In this document: piece by piece, positions 30,041 through 39,188 of the stretch
Layout: each line of letters begins with the position of its first letter
Position numbering within the stretch: position 1 is the stretch's first letter
Notes under the pieces: model-generated
What the model was told of the DNA's origin: nothing
Seen by the model: the letters and a program-made list of their open reading frames with translations, nothing else
Database searches by the model: none
Translations under genes and position numbers: made by a program
Assembly (NCBI GenBank): GCA_019510435.1
Contig: JAEKKJ010000015.1
Location: 1 to 64,000, forward strand
Length of the DNA stretch: 64,000 nucleotides
Source of the DNA: Caulobacterales bacterium
Lineage (GTDB): Bacteria; Pseudomonadota; Alphaproteobacteria; Caulobacterales; Caulobacteraceae
Direction: 5' to 3'

Positions 30041-32752
30041 ATGCCCAAGACGATGTTGATCGACGCTGCCCACGCGGAAGAGACCCGTGTGGTGGTGGTC
30101 GACGGAAACCGCGTTGAAGAATTCGATTTCGAGAGCCAGAACCGAAAGCAGCTACGAGGGAATATCTATCTCGCCAAGGTGACGCGCGTTGAGCCGTCGC
30201 TGCAGGCGGCCTTCGTGGAATATGGCGGCAACCGCCATGGCTTCCTGGCCTTCAACGAAATCCACCCCGACTACTACCAGATCCCGGTCGCCGACCGCGA
30301 AGCCCTGCTGCGCGAAGAGGCCGAGGACCACGACGAGGACGAGCGTCCCTCGCGCGGCCGCCGCGGCAATGGCCGTGACAATGGCGCGAGCGCCGGCGAG
30401 TCGGTCGAACCGAACGGCGAGGACGACGACGAGATCGAAGCCGCCGGGTCCGACGACGAAGACGATGTGATGGAAGAGGAGCTGGCGCGCCGTCGCCGCC
30501 GGCTCATGCGCCGCTACAAGATCCAGGAAGTGATCCGCCGCCGGCAGATCATGCTGGTTCAGGTCGTCAAGGAAGAGCGTGGCAACAAGGGCGCGGCCCT
30601 GACGACCTACCTGTCGCTGGCGGGCCGCTACGGCGTCCTGATGCCCAACACCGCGCGCGGCGGCGGCATCTCCCGCAAGATCACCACGGCCACCGACCGC
30701 AAGCGCCTGAAGACCATCGTCTCCAGCCTCGAGGTGCCGCAGGGCATGGGGCTGATCGTGCGCACCGCCGGCGCCAAGCGCACCAAGGCCGAGATCAAGC
30801 GCGACTACGACTACCTGCTGCGCCTCTGGGAGAACATCCGCGAGAAGACGCTGCATTCGATCGCCCCGGCGCTGATCTACGAGGAAGAAGACCTCGTGAA
30901 GCGCACGATCCGCGACCTCTACGATAAGGACATCGACGAGGTCTGGGTCGAGGGCGAGGCGGGCTACAAGGAAGCGCGCGACTTCATGCGCATGCTGATG
31001 CCCAGCCAGGCCAAGAAGGTGCAGCTGTACCGCGAGCCCGTGCCGCTGTTCGTCAAGCACCGGGTCGAGGACCACCTCAGCCAGATCTATTCGCCGGTGG
31101 TCCCCCTGCGTTCGGGCGGCTACCTGGTGATCAACCAGACCGAGGCCCTGGTCGCCGTCGACGTGAACTCCGGCCGCTCCACCCGCGAGCGGAACATCGA
31201 GGCCACGGCGCTGAAGACCAACATGGAGGCGGCTGAAGAGGCCAGTCGCCAGCTGCGCCTGCGCGACCTGGCCGGGCTGATCGTCATCGACTTCATCGAC
31301 ATGGATGAGTCGAAGAACAACCGGGCGGTCGAGAAGAAGCTGAAGGACTGCCTGAAGGACGACCGCGCGCGGGTCCAGATGGGCAAGATCAGCCCCTTCG
31401 GCCTGATGGAGATCAGCCGCCAGCGTCGCCGCACCGGCGTCCTGGAGGGCACCACCCACGTCTGCGAGCACTGCGGCGGGACCGGGCGCGTGCGCTCGGT
31501 AGAGTCCAGCGCGCTGGCCGCCCTGCGCGGCCTGGAGATCGAGGCGCTGAAGGGCGGCGGCGAGGCCACCCTGCGGGTGCCGCGCGCCATCGGCCTCTAC
31601 ATCCTGAACGAGAAGCGCAGCCACCTGGCGCGGCTTCATCAGGCGTTCGGCCTCTTCGTCACCGTGGTGATCGAGGACGAGATGGCCCACGCCGACCACG
31701 CCATCGAGCGCACCTCGATGGAGACCCGGCCCGACCACGTCGCCCCCACCCTGCCCGTCCAGGCCTATTCCCCCCCGATCGAGGAGGAAGAGGACGAGGC
31801 CTACGGCGACGAGGACTTCGAGGACGAGGAAGACGAGGAAGAAGACGAAGAGGCGCTGGAGCGGGAGGACGTCGACGACGACGAGCCGCACGCCCGCAAC
31901 GCCCGCGAGGAGCGCCCGCGCGGCGACGACGAGGATGCCGGCCGCCGTGGCGGACGCCGGCGTCGGCGCCGGGGCCGTCGTGGCGACGAGCGTCCCGAGC
32001 GCGAGGACCGCGGCGAGCGCGAGCCCCGCCCGGCCGCCCAGGCGACCGAGTCCGAGGAAGATCGCGAGAACCGCCGTCGGCGGCGCGGCCGTCGGGGCGG
32101 CCGTCGGATGCGCGACGACCAGCGCCCGCAGGACGCCTTCTCCTGGGTTCGCCCCTGGGTGCCCTACGGCGACGATCCGTTCGTCTGGTACGACCCTTCC
32201 GAAGACCTGAAGCCCTTCCTGCAGGCCCCCGCGGGCCAGCCGGCCGCGGCCGCCCCGATGGCCCAGGCCGCCGAAGCGACCGCCGCGCCGGCTTCGCTCC
32301 GCGCCGCGCCGCAGAGCGACGAGGACATCTGGGTCGAACTGCCCGAGACCGACGAGAAGCCCAAGCGCAGCCGTCGCAGCCGGGGCCGTGGTCGCGGCCG
32401 GGGCGAGGCGGACGCCGCGCCGGTGGCTGAGGCCAATGTCGAGGCCGTGGCCGAGCCGGTTGCCGAAACTGCGCCTGAGCCGCAACCGGCGCCGGAACCC
32501 GCGGTCGAAGCCGAGGCCCCCAAGCCGAAGCGCTCGCGCAGCCGCAAGGCCGCGCCGGCGGCCGAGCCTGCGCCGGAGCCCGCCGTGGCCGAGACCGCGC
32601 CCCAGGCGCCGCCCACGCCGCAGCCTGAGCCCGAGGCCGTCGCTCCGACGCCGGAACCGGTGGTCGAGGCCGCTGCGCCCCGCGAGCCGGATCCGGCCGA
32701 GATCAGCGGGCCTGCGCCCGCGCCGCGCAGAGGCTGGTGGCGTCGGGGCTGA
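30041..32752 (+). CDS. rne: Ribonuclease E with PNPase-binding GWW tail
   Basis: 903-residue endonuclease scaffold of the RNA degradosome. The start is ATG 30041 with GGAGAG nearby. The S1 domain (residues about 36-190) carries the large acidic insert typical of alphaproteobacteria. Catalytic Asp374 (AVDVNSGR) and Asp417 (VIDFID) keep the 43-residue spacing of E. coli D303/D346. The Zn-link C475-E-H-C478 lies 58 residues on. After about 570 comes an acidic then Arg-rich, Pro/Ala-rich disordered scaffold. It ends APRRGWWRRG: the terminal GWW is the known PNPase-binding motif of Caulobacter RNase E. The DEAD-box protein at the window start is a likely degradosome partner. Confidence 0.97.
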   Translation: MPKTMLIDAAHAEETRVVVVDGNRVEEFDFESQNRKQLRGNIYLAKVTRVEPSLQAAFVEYGGNRHGFLAFNEIHPDYYQIPVADREALLREEAEDHDEDERPSRGRRGNGRDNGASAGESVEPNGEDDDEIEAAGSDDEDDVMEEELARRRRRLMRRYKIQEVIRRRQIMLVQVVKEERGNKGAALTTYLSLAGRYGVLMPNTARGGGISRKITTATDRKRLKTIVSSLEVPQGMGLIVRTAGAKRTKAEIKRDYDYLLRLWENIREKTLHSIAPALIYEEEDLVKRTIRDLYDKDIDEVWVEGEAGYKEARDFMRMLMPSQAKKVQLYREPVPLFVKHRVEDHLSQIYSPVVPLRSGGYLVINQTEALVAVDVNSGRSTRERNIEATALKTNMEAAEEASRQLRLRDLAGLIVIDFIDMDESKNNRAVEKKLKDCLKDDRARVQMGKISPFGLMEISRQRRRTGVLEGTTHVCEHCGGTGRVRSVESSALAALRGLEIEALKGGGEATLRVPRAIGLYILNEKRSHLARLHQAFGLFVTVVIEDEMAHADHAIERTSMETRPDHVAPTLPVQAYSPPIEEEEDEAYGDEDFEDEEDEEEDEEALEREDVDDDEPHARNAREERPRGDDEDAGRRGGRRRRRRGRRGDERPEREDRGEREPRPAAQATESEEDRENRRRRRGRRGGRRMRDDQRPQDAFSWVRPWVPYGDDPFVWYDPSEDLKPFLQAPAGQPAAAAPMAQAAEATAAPASLRAAPQSDEDIWVELPETDEKPKRSRRSRGRGRGRGEADAAPVAEANVEAVAEPVAETAPEPQPAPEPAVEAEAPKPKRSRSRKAAPAAEPAPEPAVAETAPQAPPTPQPEPEAVAPTPEPVVEAAAPREPDPAEISGPAPAPRRGWWRRG

Positions 32753-32800
32753 GGGGTTAGCATCGACCGGGGATGGGGTGTCGGACTTAGAGAGTAGCGA

Positions 32801-34204
32801 ATGGTCTCCCCTTCCCGGTCGGTCTCCCGCCTTGCGGTCGCCGTCGGCCTCGTCGCCAGCCTGACGGTGACCGCCCGGCCTGCCTACGCGCAGGAGGGCG
32901 AGACTCTGATCCGCGACACCGAGATCGAGGCGATCCTGCACAAGGACATCGACCCGATCCTCACGGTCGCGAACATCGACCCCAAGACCGTGCAGATCGT
33001 GATCATCGGCGCGAAGGACCCCAACGCCTTCGCCGCCCCGCGCCTGGTGGGCATCACCACCGGCCTGATCCTCGAATCCAAAAACCCCAACGAGGTCCAG
33101 GGCGTGCTGGCCCACGAAACCGGCCACTTGGCCGGCGGCCACAGCGCCCGGTCGGGCGAGATGCAGGCGGCCGGCATGAAGCCGTTCCTCTTGACCATGG
33201 GCCTGGGTATCCTGGCCGCCATCGCCGGGGCGCCCGACGCGGCGGCGGGCCTGGCGTCGAGCGCCGGCTACTTCGGCACCCTGGGCGCCATCGGCTACAG
33301 CCGCGAACAGGAAAGCCGCGCCGACCAGGCCGGCGCCACCCTGCTCGAGAAGGCCGGCCTCTCCGGCAAGGGCCTGGCCGACTTCTTCGACAACTTCCGC
33401 TACCAGGAGGTGTTCGAGGAGGCGCGGCGCTACCAGTATTTCCGCGACCACCCGATCTCGTCCGAGCGGATCGAAGCCCTGCGCGACCGCGTGGCCAAGC
33501 TGCCGCACTACGACGAGAAGGACTCGGCCGACGCCATGGCCGAGCACGCGGTGATGAAGGCCAAGCTGGACGGCTTCATCAACCCGCAGGTGGCGATCAC
33601 CAAGTACAGCGAGAAGGCCACCGACTTCCCGTCCCGCTACGCCCGGGCCATCGCCTACTACCAGCTGAAGGAGCCGGAGAAGGCGCTGAAGCTGATCGAC
33701 GCCATGCTCACGGACAATCCGAACAACCCTTACCTCTACGAGCTGAAGGGCCAGATCCTGTTCGAGTTCGGCCGCACGGCGGAGGCCGAGGCGCCGCAGC
33801 GCAAGTCGGTGGAGCTGAACCCGGACGCGCCCCTGCTGCGCATCAACCTGGGCCAGACCCTGGTGGCGCTGGACGACCGGGCCAAGGTGGCCGAGGGCGT
33901 CGGCGAGCTGAAGCGCGCCCTGACCCGCGAGGAGGACAACGCCGTCGCCTGGCGCATCCTGGCGGAGGCCTACGACAAGCTGGGCCAGGACGGCCTCGCC
34001 CGCCTCGCCACCGCCGAATACAACTTCAACGTCGGCGACCTGCGCCAGGCGCGCCTCTTCGCGCTGCGGGCGCGGGACAAGCTGGGCAAGAACACGCCCG
34101 AATGGCGGCGCGCCACCGACATCGTGCTGGTCTCCCAGCCCACCCGCGAGGACCTGCGCGACCTCTCCCGCGAAGGCTCCATCGCCCAGCAGCAGACGCA
34201 TTGA
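32801..34204 (+). CDS. Periplasmic M48 metallopeptidase with TPR domain, BepA/YfgC-like
   Basis: 467 residues. Signal peptide ending PAYAQ, zinc motif HETGH (H105, E106, H109), third ligand in the ESRADQAG helix, then TPR-like helices from about 260 (FPSRYARAIAYYQL, NPNNPYLYELKGQILFEFGRTAEA, DAPLLRINLGQTLVAL). E. coli BepA uses this architecture for outer-membrane protein and LPS-transport quality control. The gene starts 48 bases after rne and is followed by a DsbA-like lipoprotein gene, so an envelope-maintenance unit is plausible. Confidence 0.93.
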   Translation: MVSPSRSVSRLAVAVGLVASLTVTARPAYAQEGETLIRDTEIEAILHKDIDPILTVANIDPKTVQIVIIGAKDPNAFAAPRLVGITTGLILESKNPNEVQGVLAHETGHLAGGHSARSGEMQAAGMKPFLLTMGLGILAAIAGAPDAAAGLASSAGYFGTLGAIGYSREQESRADQAGATLLEKAGLSGKGLADFFDNFRYQEVFEEARRYQYFRDHPISSERIEALRDRVAKLPHYDEKDSADAMAEHAVMKAKLDGFINPQVAITKYSEKATDFPSRYARAIAYYQLKEPEKALKLIDAMLTDNPNNPYLYELKGQILFEFGRTAEAEAPQRKSVELNPDAPLLRINLGQTLVALDDRAKVAEGVGELKRALTREEDNAVAWRILAEAYDKLGQDGLARLATAEYNFNVGDLRQARLFALRARDKLGKNTPEWRRATDIVLVSQPTREDLRDLSREGSIAQQQTH

Positions 34205-34238
34205 GCCGGCTGCGGCCCGCGCCTATCTGGACCCCCAC

Positions 34239-34988
34239 ATGAAACCGATCGTTCCCGCCGCCGCCCTGGCGCTCGTCGCCGCCATGGCCCTCGCCGGCTG
34301 CCAGAAGCCCGCCGCGGCCGACCCGGCCTTCGGCGCCAAGGTGCGCGCCTATCTGCTCGAGCATCCCGAGGTGATCGAGGAGGCGGTGGCCAAGCTGCGC
34401 CAGAACCAGATGCTGGAGGCCGCCAAGGCCACGGCCAGCAGCGTCCAGAAGTTCAGGAGCCAGCTGGAGAACGACCCGCGCGACCTGGTGATCAACCCCA
34501 AGGGCGAGTTCACCGTGGTCGAGTTCTTCGACTACCGCTGCGGCTACTGCAAGCTGGTGGCGCCCGAGGTGGTGAAGCTGGTCAAGGAGAACCCGGACGT
34601 CCGCTTCGTCTTCAAGGAGTTCCCGATCTTCGGCGAGGTGTCCGACACCGCCGCCAAGATGGCCCTGACCCCGCAGGGCAAGGCCAAGGGGCTGGACCTC
34701 TACCAGGCCTGGATGGGCGACCGCGGCCTGGACGAGGCGGCGCTGGACCGCCACCTGGCCGAGGTGGGGTTGGACCCCGCGGCGGTGCGCAAGGCTTCGG
34801 ACGACCCGGCCATCGCCAGCCAGCTCCAGGACGTGCGCCTCCTGGCCCGCAACCTCGGCCTGGAAGGCACCCCCGCGTTCATCGTCGGCGACTACCTGAT
34901 CCCCGGCGCGGACATCGGCGCGGTGCGCCAGGCCCTGGCGAAGACGCGCGCGGCGGCGATGAAGCACCCCAGCGGCGCGCCGACCTAG
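34239..34988 (+). CDS. DsbA-family thiol-disulfide lipoprotein
   Basis: 249 residues. Lipobox LAGC near residue 20 predicts a lipoprotein. An N-terminal helical extension (FGAKVRAYLLEHPEVIEEAV), like that of ScsC/Com1-type proteins, precedes a thioredoxin fold with C101-G-Y-C104. A cis-proline loop is seen in GTPAFIVGDY and helices are inserted. It probably isomerises or oxidises disulfides in the periplasm. Co-directional with the M48 peptidase (34-base gap). Confidence 0.9.
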   Translation: MKPIVPAAALALVAAMALAGCQKPAAADPAFGAKVRAYLLEHPEVIEEAVAKLRQNQMLEAAKATASSVQKFRSQLENDPRDLVINPKGEFTVVEFFDYRCGYCKLVAPEVVKLVKENPDVRFVFKEFPIFGEVSDTAAKMALTPQGKAKGLDLYQAWMGDRGLDEAALDRHLAEVGLDPAAVRKASDDPAIASQLQDVRLLARNLGLEGTPAFIVGDYLIPGADIGAVRQALAKTRAAAMKHPSGAPT

Positions 34989-35002
34989 GTCGGACTCTCG
35001 GT

Positions 35003-35025
35003 CGGCGGGACGTGTTGACCCGCCG
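35003..35025 (+). terminator. Terminator-like hairpin after the DsbA-like gene
   Basis: CGGCGGG (35003-35009) pairs perfectly with CCCGCCG (35019-35025) across a nine-base loop, 15 bases after the stop. No T tract follows, so it is at best a weak or factor-assisted terminator. Confidence 0.35.
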
Positions 35026-35054
35026 GCACGCGGAAATGCTGCACTGACCGGCTC

Positions 35055-35228
35055 CTCTCCCAAGCGCGCAGCGCTGTGGGAGAGGCTGGGTGAGGGCGGC
35101 GCGGCATCTGCCGTCCGCCATCGTTGGGTCAAGTATCCGCACGGGCCTCGCGTCCAACGCCGCAGCCGTAACCACCGCCGCGCCGCCCCCACCCGGCCTC
35201 CCCGCGACGCTGCCGCGCCTGGGGGAGG
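35055..35228. repeat. Large intergenic inverted-repeat element, copy B
   Basis: Hairpin CTCTCCCA...TGGGAGAG (35055-35062 with 35077-35084) encloses a second stem, AGCGC-GCA-GCGCT. A long-range pairing follows between 35088-35105 and 35177-35194 (17 of 18 bases), then a hairpin CCTCCCC...GGGGAGG (35197-35203 with 35222-35228). The order of parts and the motifs GCGCAGCG and GGGTGAGG match copy A at 19703-19891. Confidence 0.75.
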
Positions 35229-35328
35229 AGCCTGAGGTCCGCTCGGGGTCGAATTCGGTTCTTGCAGCCGCCCTGAAGCGAATCCCTACCGCGCCGGGCT
35301 GCGAATCGACGACCTCGCGGCCGAAGAC

Positions 35329-36033
35329 TCAGAACACCTCGTCGAACAGGGCGCGCATGGCGGCCCAGCTGCGGCGGTCCGCCACCGCGTCGTAGACGAA
35401 GCCGGGGAAGCCCAGGGCGTCGACTTCCGGATTGGTGAAGCTGTGGCCGACGCCGCCCAGCACCAGCATCTGCCAGTCGGCGCCCGCGGCGGTCATCTCG
35501 GCTTCGAAAGCAGCGCGCTCGGCGGCGAGAATGATCGGGTCGTCCGCGCCCTGGCAGGCCAGCACCTTCGGCCGGATCGCGCCTGCCGCCGCGGGCCGGC
35601 TGGTGGCCAGGCCGGCGTGGAAGCCCACCACAGCCTTCAGGTCCGCCCCGGCGCGGGCCAGTTCCAGCACCGTGGTCCCGCCGAAGCAGAAGCCGATGGC
35701 GGCGAGCCGGCTGGCGTCTGCATGCGCATGGCCCGACAGCACCGCGAGGGCCGCGCCGGCCCGGCCGCGCAGCTCGTCGAGGTCCTCGCGCAGCGCCATC
35801 AGGAGCGCCCGCGCCTGTTCCAGCGCAAGGCCGGTCTGGCCGTAGAGGTCCATGGCGAAGGCGACGTACCCCAGGCCAGCCAACGCCCGCGCCTCGTCCT
35901 TGGCGTGGTTCGAGAGGCCCCCGCCCTCGTGCACCACCAGGACGCCGGGCGCCTTTTGCCCGCCCGAGCCGTCGGCCAGGTAGCCGGTGAAGGATTTCGA
36001 GCCGTAGGTGTAGGCGATGGGCTGCAGGTCCAT
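35329..36033 (-). CDS. Dienelactone hydrolase family protein
   Basis: 234 residues from the ATG at 36033 (an in-frame start at 36069 is less likely). Alpha/beta hydrolase with a cysteine nucleophile in GFCFGG, acid in GADDPI and histidine in GVGHSF: the Cys-Asp-His triad of the dienelactone hydrolase family. VVHEGGGLSNHAKDEARALA and AMDLYG are family hallmarks. No aromatic ring-cleavage genes are near, so the natural substrate is open. Convergent to the DsbA-like unit, with the repeat element between them. Confidence 0.9.
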   Translation of the reverse strand: MDLQPIAYTYGSKSFTGYLADGSGGQKAPGVLVVHEGGGLSNHAKDEARALAGLGYVAFAMDLYGQTGLALEQARALLMALREDLDELRGRAGAALAVLSGHAHADASRLAAIGFCFGGTTVLELARAGADLKAVVGFHAGLATSRPAAAGAIRPKVLACQGADDPIILAAERAAFEAEMTAAGADWQMLVLGGVGHSFTNPEVDALGFPGFVYDAVADRRSWAAMRALFDEVF

Positions 36034-36121
36034 ATGGCCACTGTGCCGGCGACGGGGCCGATCACGCAAGGCTTGGCGGCCCCGGCGGAATGCGGGTTAG
36101 GGTGCGGTTTCGGGAGGCAGG

Positions 36122-37612
36122 ATGAGCGAGAAGATCGTCATCGTCGGCGCCGGCATGGCCGGGCTCTGGAGCGCCATGGCCCTGGCCGGCGACGGCCGCG
36201 AGATCCTGGTGCTGGACCGCGACCCTGCGCCGCCCGAGGGCGGGGCCGACGCGGTGTTCGAGCACTGGAGCCGCCGCGGCGTCGGCCACCTGCGCCACAG
36301 CCACGCCTTCCTGGCGCGCCTCAGGACCCTTGTCCGCGACCAGCATCCGCGGTTGCACGAGGCCCTGCTGGCCGCCGGGTGCCGCGAGCTGCTGTTCGAG
36401 GGCGCGCTCAGCGCCAAGCACAAGGAGACCTACGTCCCCAAGCCGATCGACGCGGACCTGGCGATCCTGACCAGCCGGCGCACCACCCTGGAGGTGGAGA
36501 TGCGCCGCTATGCGGAGGGCCTGCCCGGCGTGACCATCCGGCCAGAGACCTTTGTCACCGCCCTGGTGATCCAGCCCGGCGCGCCGCCGCGGGTGACCGG
36601 GGTGCGGCTGGAGGACGGCACGGAGCTGGCCGCCGACATCGTGGTCGACGCGGCAGGCCGCAATTCCCAGGCGGCCGAGCAGCTGGCCGCGGCCGGCGCC
36701 ACGATCCCGGAGACCTCCGAGCCCTGCGGCGTGATCTATTTCACCCGCCACTACCGCCTGCTGCCGGGCGCCAGCGAGCCGCCGCGCAGCAAGGCGGGCG
36801 CCACCGGCGACCTGGGCTATCTGAAGTTCGGCGTCTTCCCCGGGGACAGCGGCTGCTTCTCCGTCACCCTCTGCGCGCCGGAGGTGGAGATCGAGATGCG
36901 CAAGGCAATCGTCGACCCGCAGGTCTTCGACGCCATGTGCCGCCAGCTGCCGGGCGTGGCGCCCTGGATCGCGCCGGACCGGGCCCAGCCCACCAGCCGC
37001 GTCTACGGCATGGGCCAGCTGGAGAGCCGCTGGCGGGACTACGCGCCCGGCGGGCGCGCCACGGTGTTGGGCTTCTTCCCGGTCGGCGACGGGGTGGTGC
37101 GCACCAATCCGCTCTACGGCCGCGGCTGCTCCTTCGCCGCGGTCAGCGCCCATGCCCTGCGCGACGCCCTGGCCGCCGAGCCCAATCCGGCGCTGCGTCT
37201 CACCCTCTATCGCAACGCCCTGGAGCGGGAGCTGCGGCCCTACTACGAGGTGATGCGCAAGGCCGACCGCTCGGCCATCCGGCGGGCCCGCGCGGCCCTG
37301 CTGCCGCCCGCCGCGCCCAGCCTGCGCAGCCGGGTGGCCAAGAGCTTCCTGGAGGACGGCGTGGCCATCGCCATGCGCGAGGACGTCGACCTGCTGCGCG
37401 CCTTCCTGCGCGGCTTCCACATGCTGGAGGATCCGCGCGCCTGGCTGCGGCGCCCCTCGAACCTGGCCAAGATCGCCCGGGCCTGGGCCCGCGGGAAGGC
37501 GCGCAACGCCCCGCTCTATCCGGTGAAGGTCGGGCCGGACCGCATCCCCATGCTGGAGGCGGTCGGCATCTCCGCCGAGGCCGACGCCGAGCGGATGCGC
37601 ACCGCCGCTTGA
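36122..37612 (+). CDS. FAD-dependent oxidoreductase (PHBH/halogenase-like fold)
   Basis: 496 residues. FAD motif IVIVGAGMAGLWSAMAL and ribose-binding LVLDRD near the N-terminus, a DG motif GDGVVRTNPLYGRGCS that closes the FAD site, and the ADGTELAADIVVDAAG-like strand before it. The fold is that of aromatic hydroxylases, geranylgeranyl reductases and FAD halogenases. The halogenase motif WxWxIP is not seen. The substrate is unknown. Near-perfect intactness and lack of a signal peptide suggest a cytosolic reductase or monooxygenase. It lies 58 bases before the aldehyde dehydrogenase gene. Confidence 0.85.
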   Translation: MSEKIVIVGAGMAGLWSAMALAGDGREILVLDRDPAPPEGGADAVFEHWSRRGVGHLRHSHAFLARLRTLVRDQHPRLHEALLAAGCRELLFEGALSAKHKETYVPKPIDADLAILTSRRTTLEVEMRRYAEGLPGVTIRPETFVTALVIQPGAPPRVTGVRLEDGTELAADIVVDAAGRNSQAAEQLAAAGATIPETSEPCGVIYFTRHYRLLPGASEPPRSKAGATGDLGYLKFGVFPGDSGCFSVTLCAPEVEIEMRKAIVDPQVFDAMCRQLPGVAPWIAPDRAQPTSRVYGMGQLESRWRDYAPGGRATVLGFFPVGDGVVRTNPLYGRGCSFAAVSAHALRDALAAEPNPALRLTLYRNALERELRPYYEVMRKADRSAIRRARAALLPPAAPSLRSRVAKSFLEDGVAIAMREDVDLLRAFLRGFHMLEDPRAWLRRPSNLAKIARAWARGKARNAPLYPVKVGPDRIPMLEAVGISAEADAERMRTAA

Positions 37613-37670
37613 CCGCCCCGACGGAAAGGGCGTTGCGTGAGGCCCAAAGCGGTTTCGCGGAGGACGCCCG

Positions 37671-39069
37671 ATGTCTGACTACAAGCTCCTGATCAATGGC
37701 CAGCTGGTCGACGGCGACTCCACCATGGAGGTGATCAACCCGGCGACCGAGCAGCCCGTCGCCGCCTGCGCGCGCGCCTCCAAGGCCCAGCTGGACCAGG
37801 CCGTCGCCGCCGCCAAGGCCGCCTTCCCCGCCTGGAGCAAGACCTCGATCGACGAGCGACGCCAGGTGCTGGTGGCCATCGCCGACGCCATCCAGGCCAA
37901 TATCCCGGCCCTCGCCCGCCTGCTGACCCAGGAGCAGGGCAAGCCGCTGCAGGACGCCATGGGCGAGGTGTTCGGCTGCGCGGCCTTCTTCCGCTATTTC
38001 GCGAGCCTCGACCTCAAGCCCCAGGTGGTGACCGACACCGCCGACGCGCGGGTGGAGATCCGCCGCCGGCCGCTGGGCGTGGTGGGCGCCATCGTGCCGT
38101 GGAACTTCCCGCTGGTCCTGATGGCCTTCAAGGTCCCCGCGGCCCTGCTGGCGGGCAACACCGTTGTACTCAAGCCTGCCGGCACGACCCCGCTGTCGAC
38201 CCTGAAGATCGGCGCGCTGATCAAGGACCTGCTGCCGCCGGGCGTTCTCAACATCATCGCCGACGCCAACGACCTGGGCGGGGAGATGACCAAGCATCCG
38301 GACATCCGCAAGATCAGCTTCACCGGCTCCACCGAGACCGGCAAGAAGGTGATGGCCGGCGCGGCCGACGCCCTGAAGCGGGTGTCCCTGGAGCTGGGCG
38401 GCAACGACGCCCTGATCGTCCTGGACGACGTCGACCCCAAGGCCACCGCGCCCAAGGTCTATGGCGCGGCCATGCAGAACGCCGGCCAGGTGTGCATCGC
38501 CGCCAAGCGGATCTATGTCCACGAGAGCATCTACGACGCCATGTGCGACGAGCTGGCCAAGCTGGCCAGCGAGGCGGTGGTGGGCGACGGCCTGGAACAG
38601 GGCACCCAGATGGGGCCGCTGCAGAACCGCCAGCAGTTCGAGAAGGTGCTGGGCGTGATCGAGAGCGCCAAGCGGCAAGGTGATCGCCGGCGGGGGGCGC
38701 CTCGGCGACAAGGGCTACTTCATCCAGCCCACCGTGGTGCGCGATATCGCCGAGGGCTCCAAGCTGGTGGACGAGGAGCAGTTCGGCCCGGTGATGCCGG
38801 TGATCAAATATTCCGATCCGGTCGATGCGATCCGCCGGGCCAACGCCTCGGTCTACGGCCTGGGCGGCTCGATATGGGCCAAGGACACCGACCGGGCCTG
38901 GGACCTGGCGGGCGAGATGGAGTCCGGCTCGGTGTGGGTCAACAAGCACGCGGACCTGGCGCCCCACCTGCCCTTCGGCGGCTCGAAGCTCTCCGGCGTG
39001 GGCGTCGAACTGGGTGAAGAGGGCCTGAAGGAGTTCACCCAGGTCCAAGTGCTGAATATGGCGCGGTAG
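37671..39069 (+). pseudogene. Aldehyde dehydrogenase with a frameshift
   Basis: The first frame (37671 onward) encodes a normal NAD(P)-dependent aldehyde dehydrogenase up to about residue 333: WNFPLVLMAFKVP, the catalytic Glu in LELGGND and the catalytic Cys in GQVCIAA. At about 38670-38677 the frame is lost. The true continuation, GKVIAGGGRLGDKGYFIQPT and on to PFGGSKLSGVG and LNMAR, resumes in the +1 frame to a stop at 39069. One extra base, or two missing bases, near AAGCGGCAAGG explains it. The uncorrected frame would run to 39017 and lack the C-terminal 130 residues. It could be a real inactivation or a sequencing error; the rest of the gene shows no decay. Confidence 0.85.
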
Positions 39070-39074
39070 CGCCA

Positions 39075-39121
39075 GAGCACGATGACTTTTGTCGGAATCG
39101 ACAAGAGTCTGAATCGTGCTC
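39075..39121. repeat. Palindromic repeat after the aldehyde dehydrogenase gene
   Basis: GAGCACGAT (39075-39083) pairs with ATCGTGCTC (39113-39121), and the inner arms GACTTTTGTCG and CGACAAGAGTC pair at 10 of 11 bases around a GAAT loop. Palindromes of this type, beginning GAGCANGAT, are scattered widely in alphaproteobacterial genomes. Confidence 0.75.
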
Positions 39122-39137
39122 GTCGACGAAAAGTGGC

Positions 39138-39184
39138 GAGCCTGTTCTCCCCGTTTTGATGGCCCATCAAAACGGGACAGGCTC
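39138..39184. terminator. Strong hairpin between convergent genes, likely bidirectional terminator
   Basis: CCCGTTTTGATGG (39150-39162) pairs perfectly with 39164-39176 around a single central base, and GAGCCTGT (39138-39145) continues with ACAGGCTC (39177-39184) after a four-base bulge on one side. It lies between the aldehyde dehydrogenase stop and the receptor-gene stop, and its T/A runs inside the stem serve both strands. Confidence 0.6.
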
Positions 39185-39188
39185 TAGC

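Larger units (their letters stand above)
34989..35328. other. Intergenic region with terminator-like hairpin and repeat element
   Basis: No gene is credible in this 340-base stretch. It contains a GC hairpin right after the DsbA-like gene and copy B of the inverted-repeat element. The last 100 bases before the convergent dienelactone hydrolase stop show nothing I can name. Confidence 0.6.

Noticed and set aside
30152..34201. 1349-codon open frame on the minus strand opposite rne and the M48 gene
   Set aside because: A GC-rich antisense shadow: it mirrors the codon periodicity of two well-defined genes and has no recognisable domain.
35090..35395. 101-codon plus-strand frame
   Set aside because: Spans the repeat element and the reverse of the dienelactone hydrolase end; no coding character of its own.
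38665..38685. Programmed frameshift in the aldehyde dehydrogenase gene
   Set aside because: No slippery heptamer, Shine-Dalgarno or stem-loop is seen there, and such control is unknown for this family.
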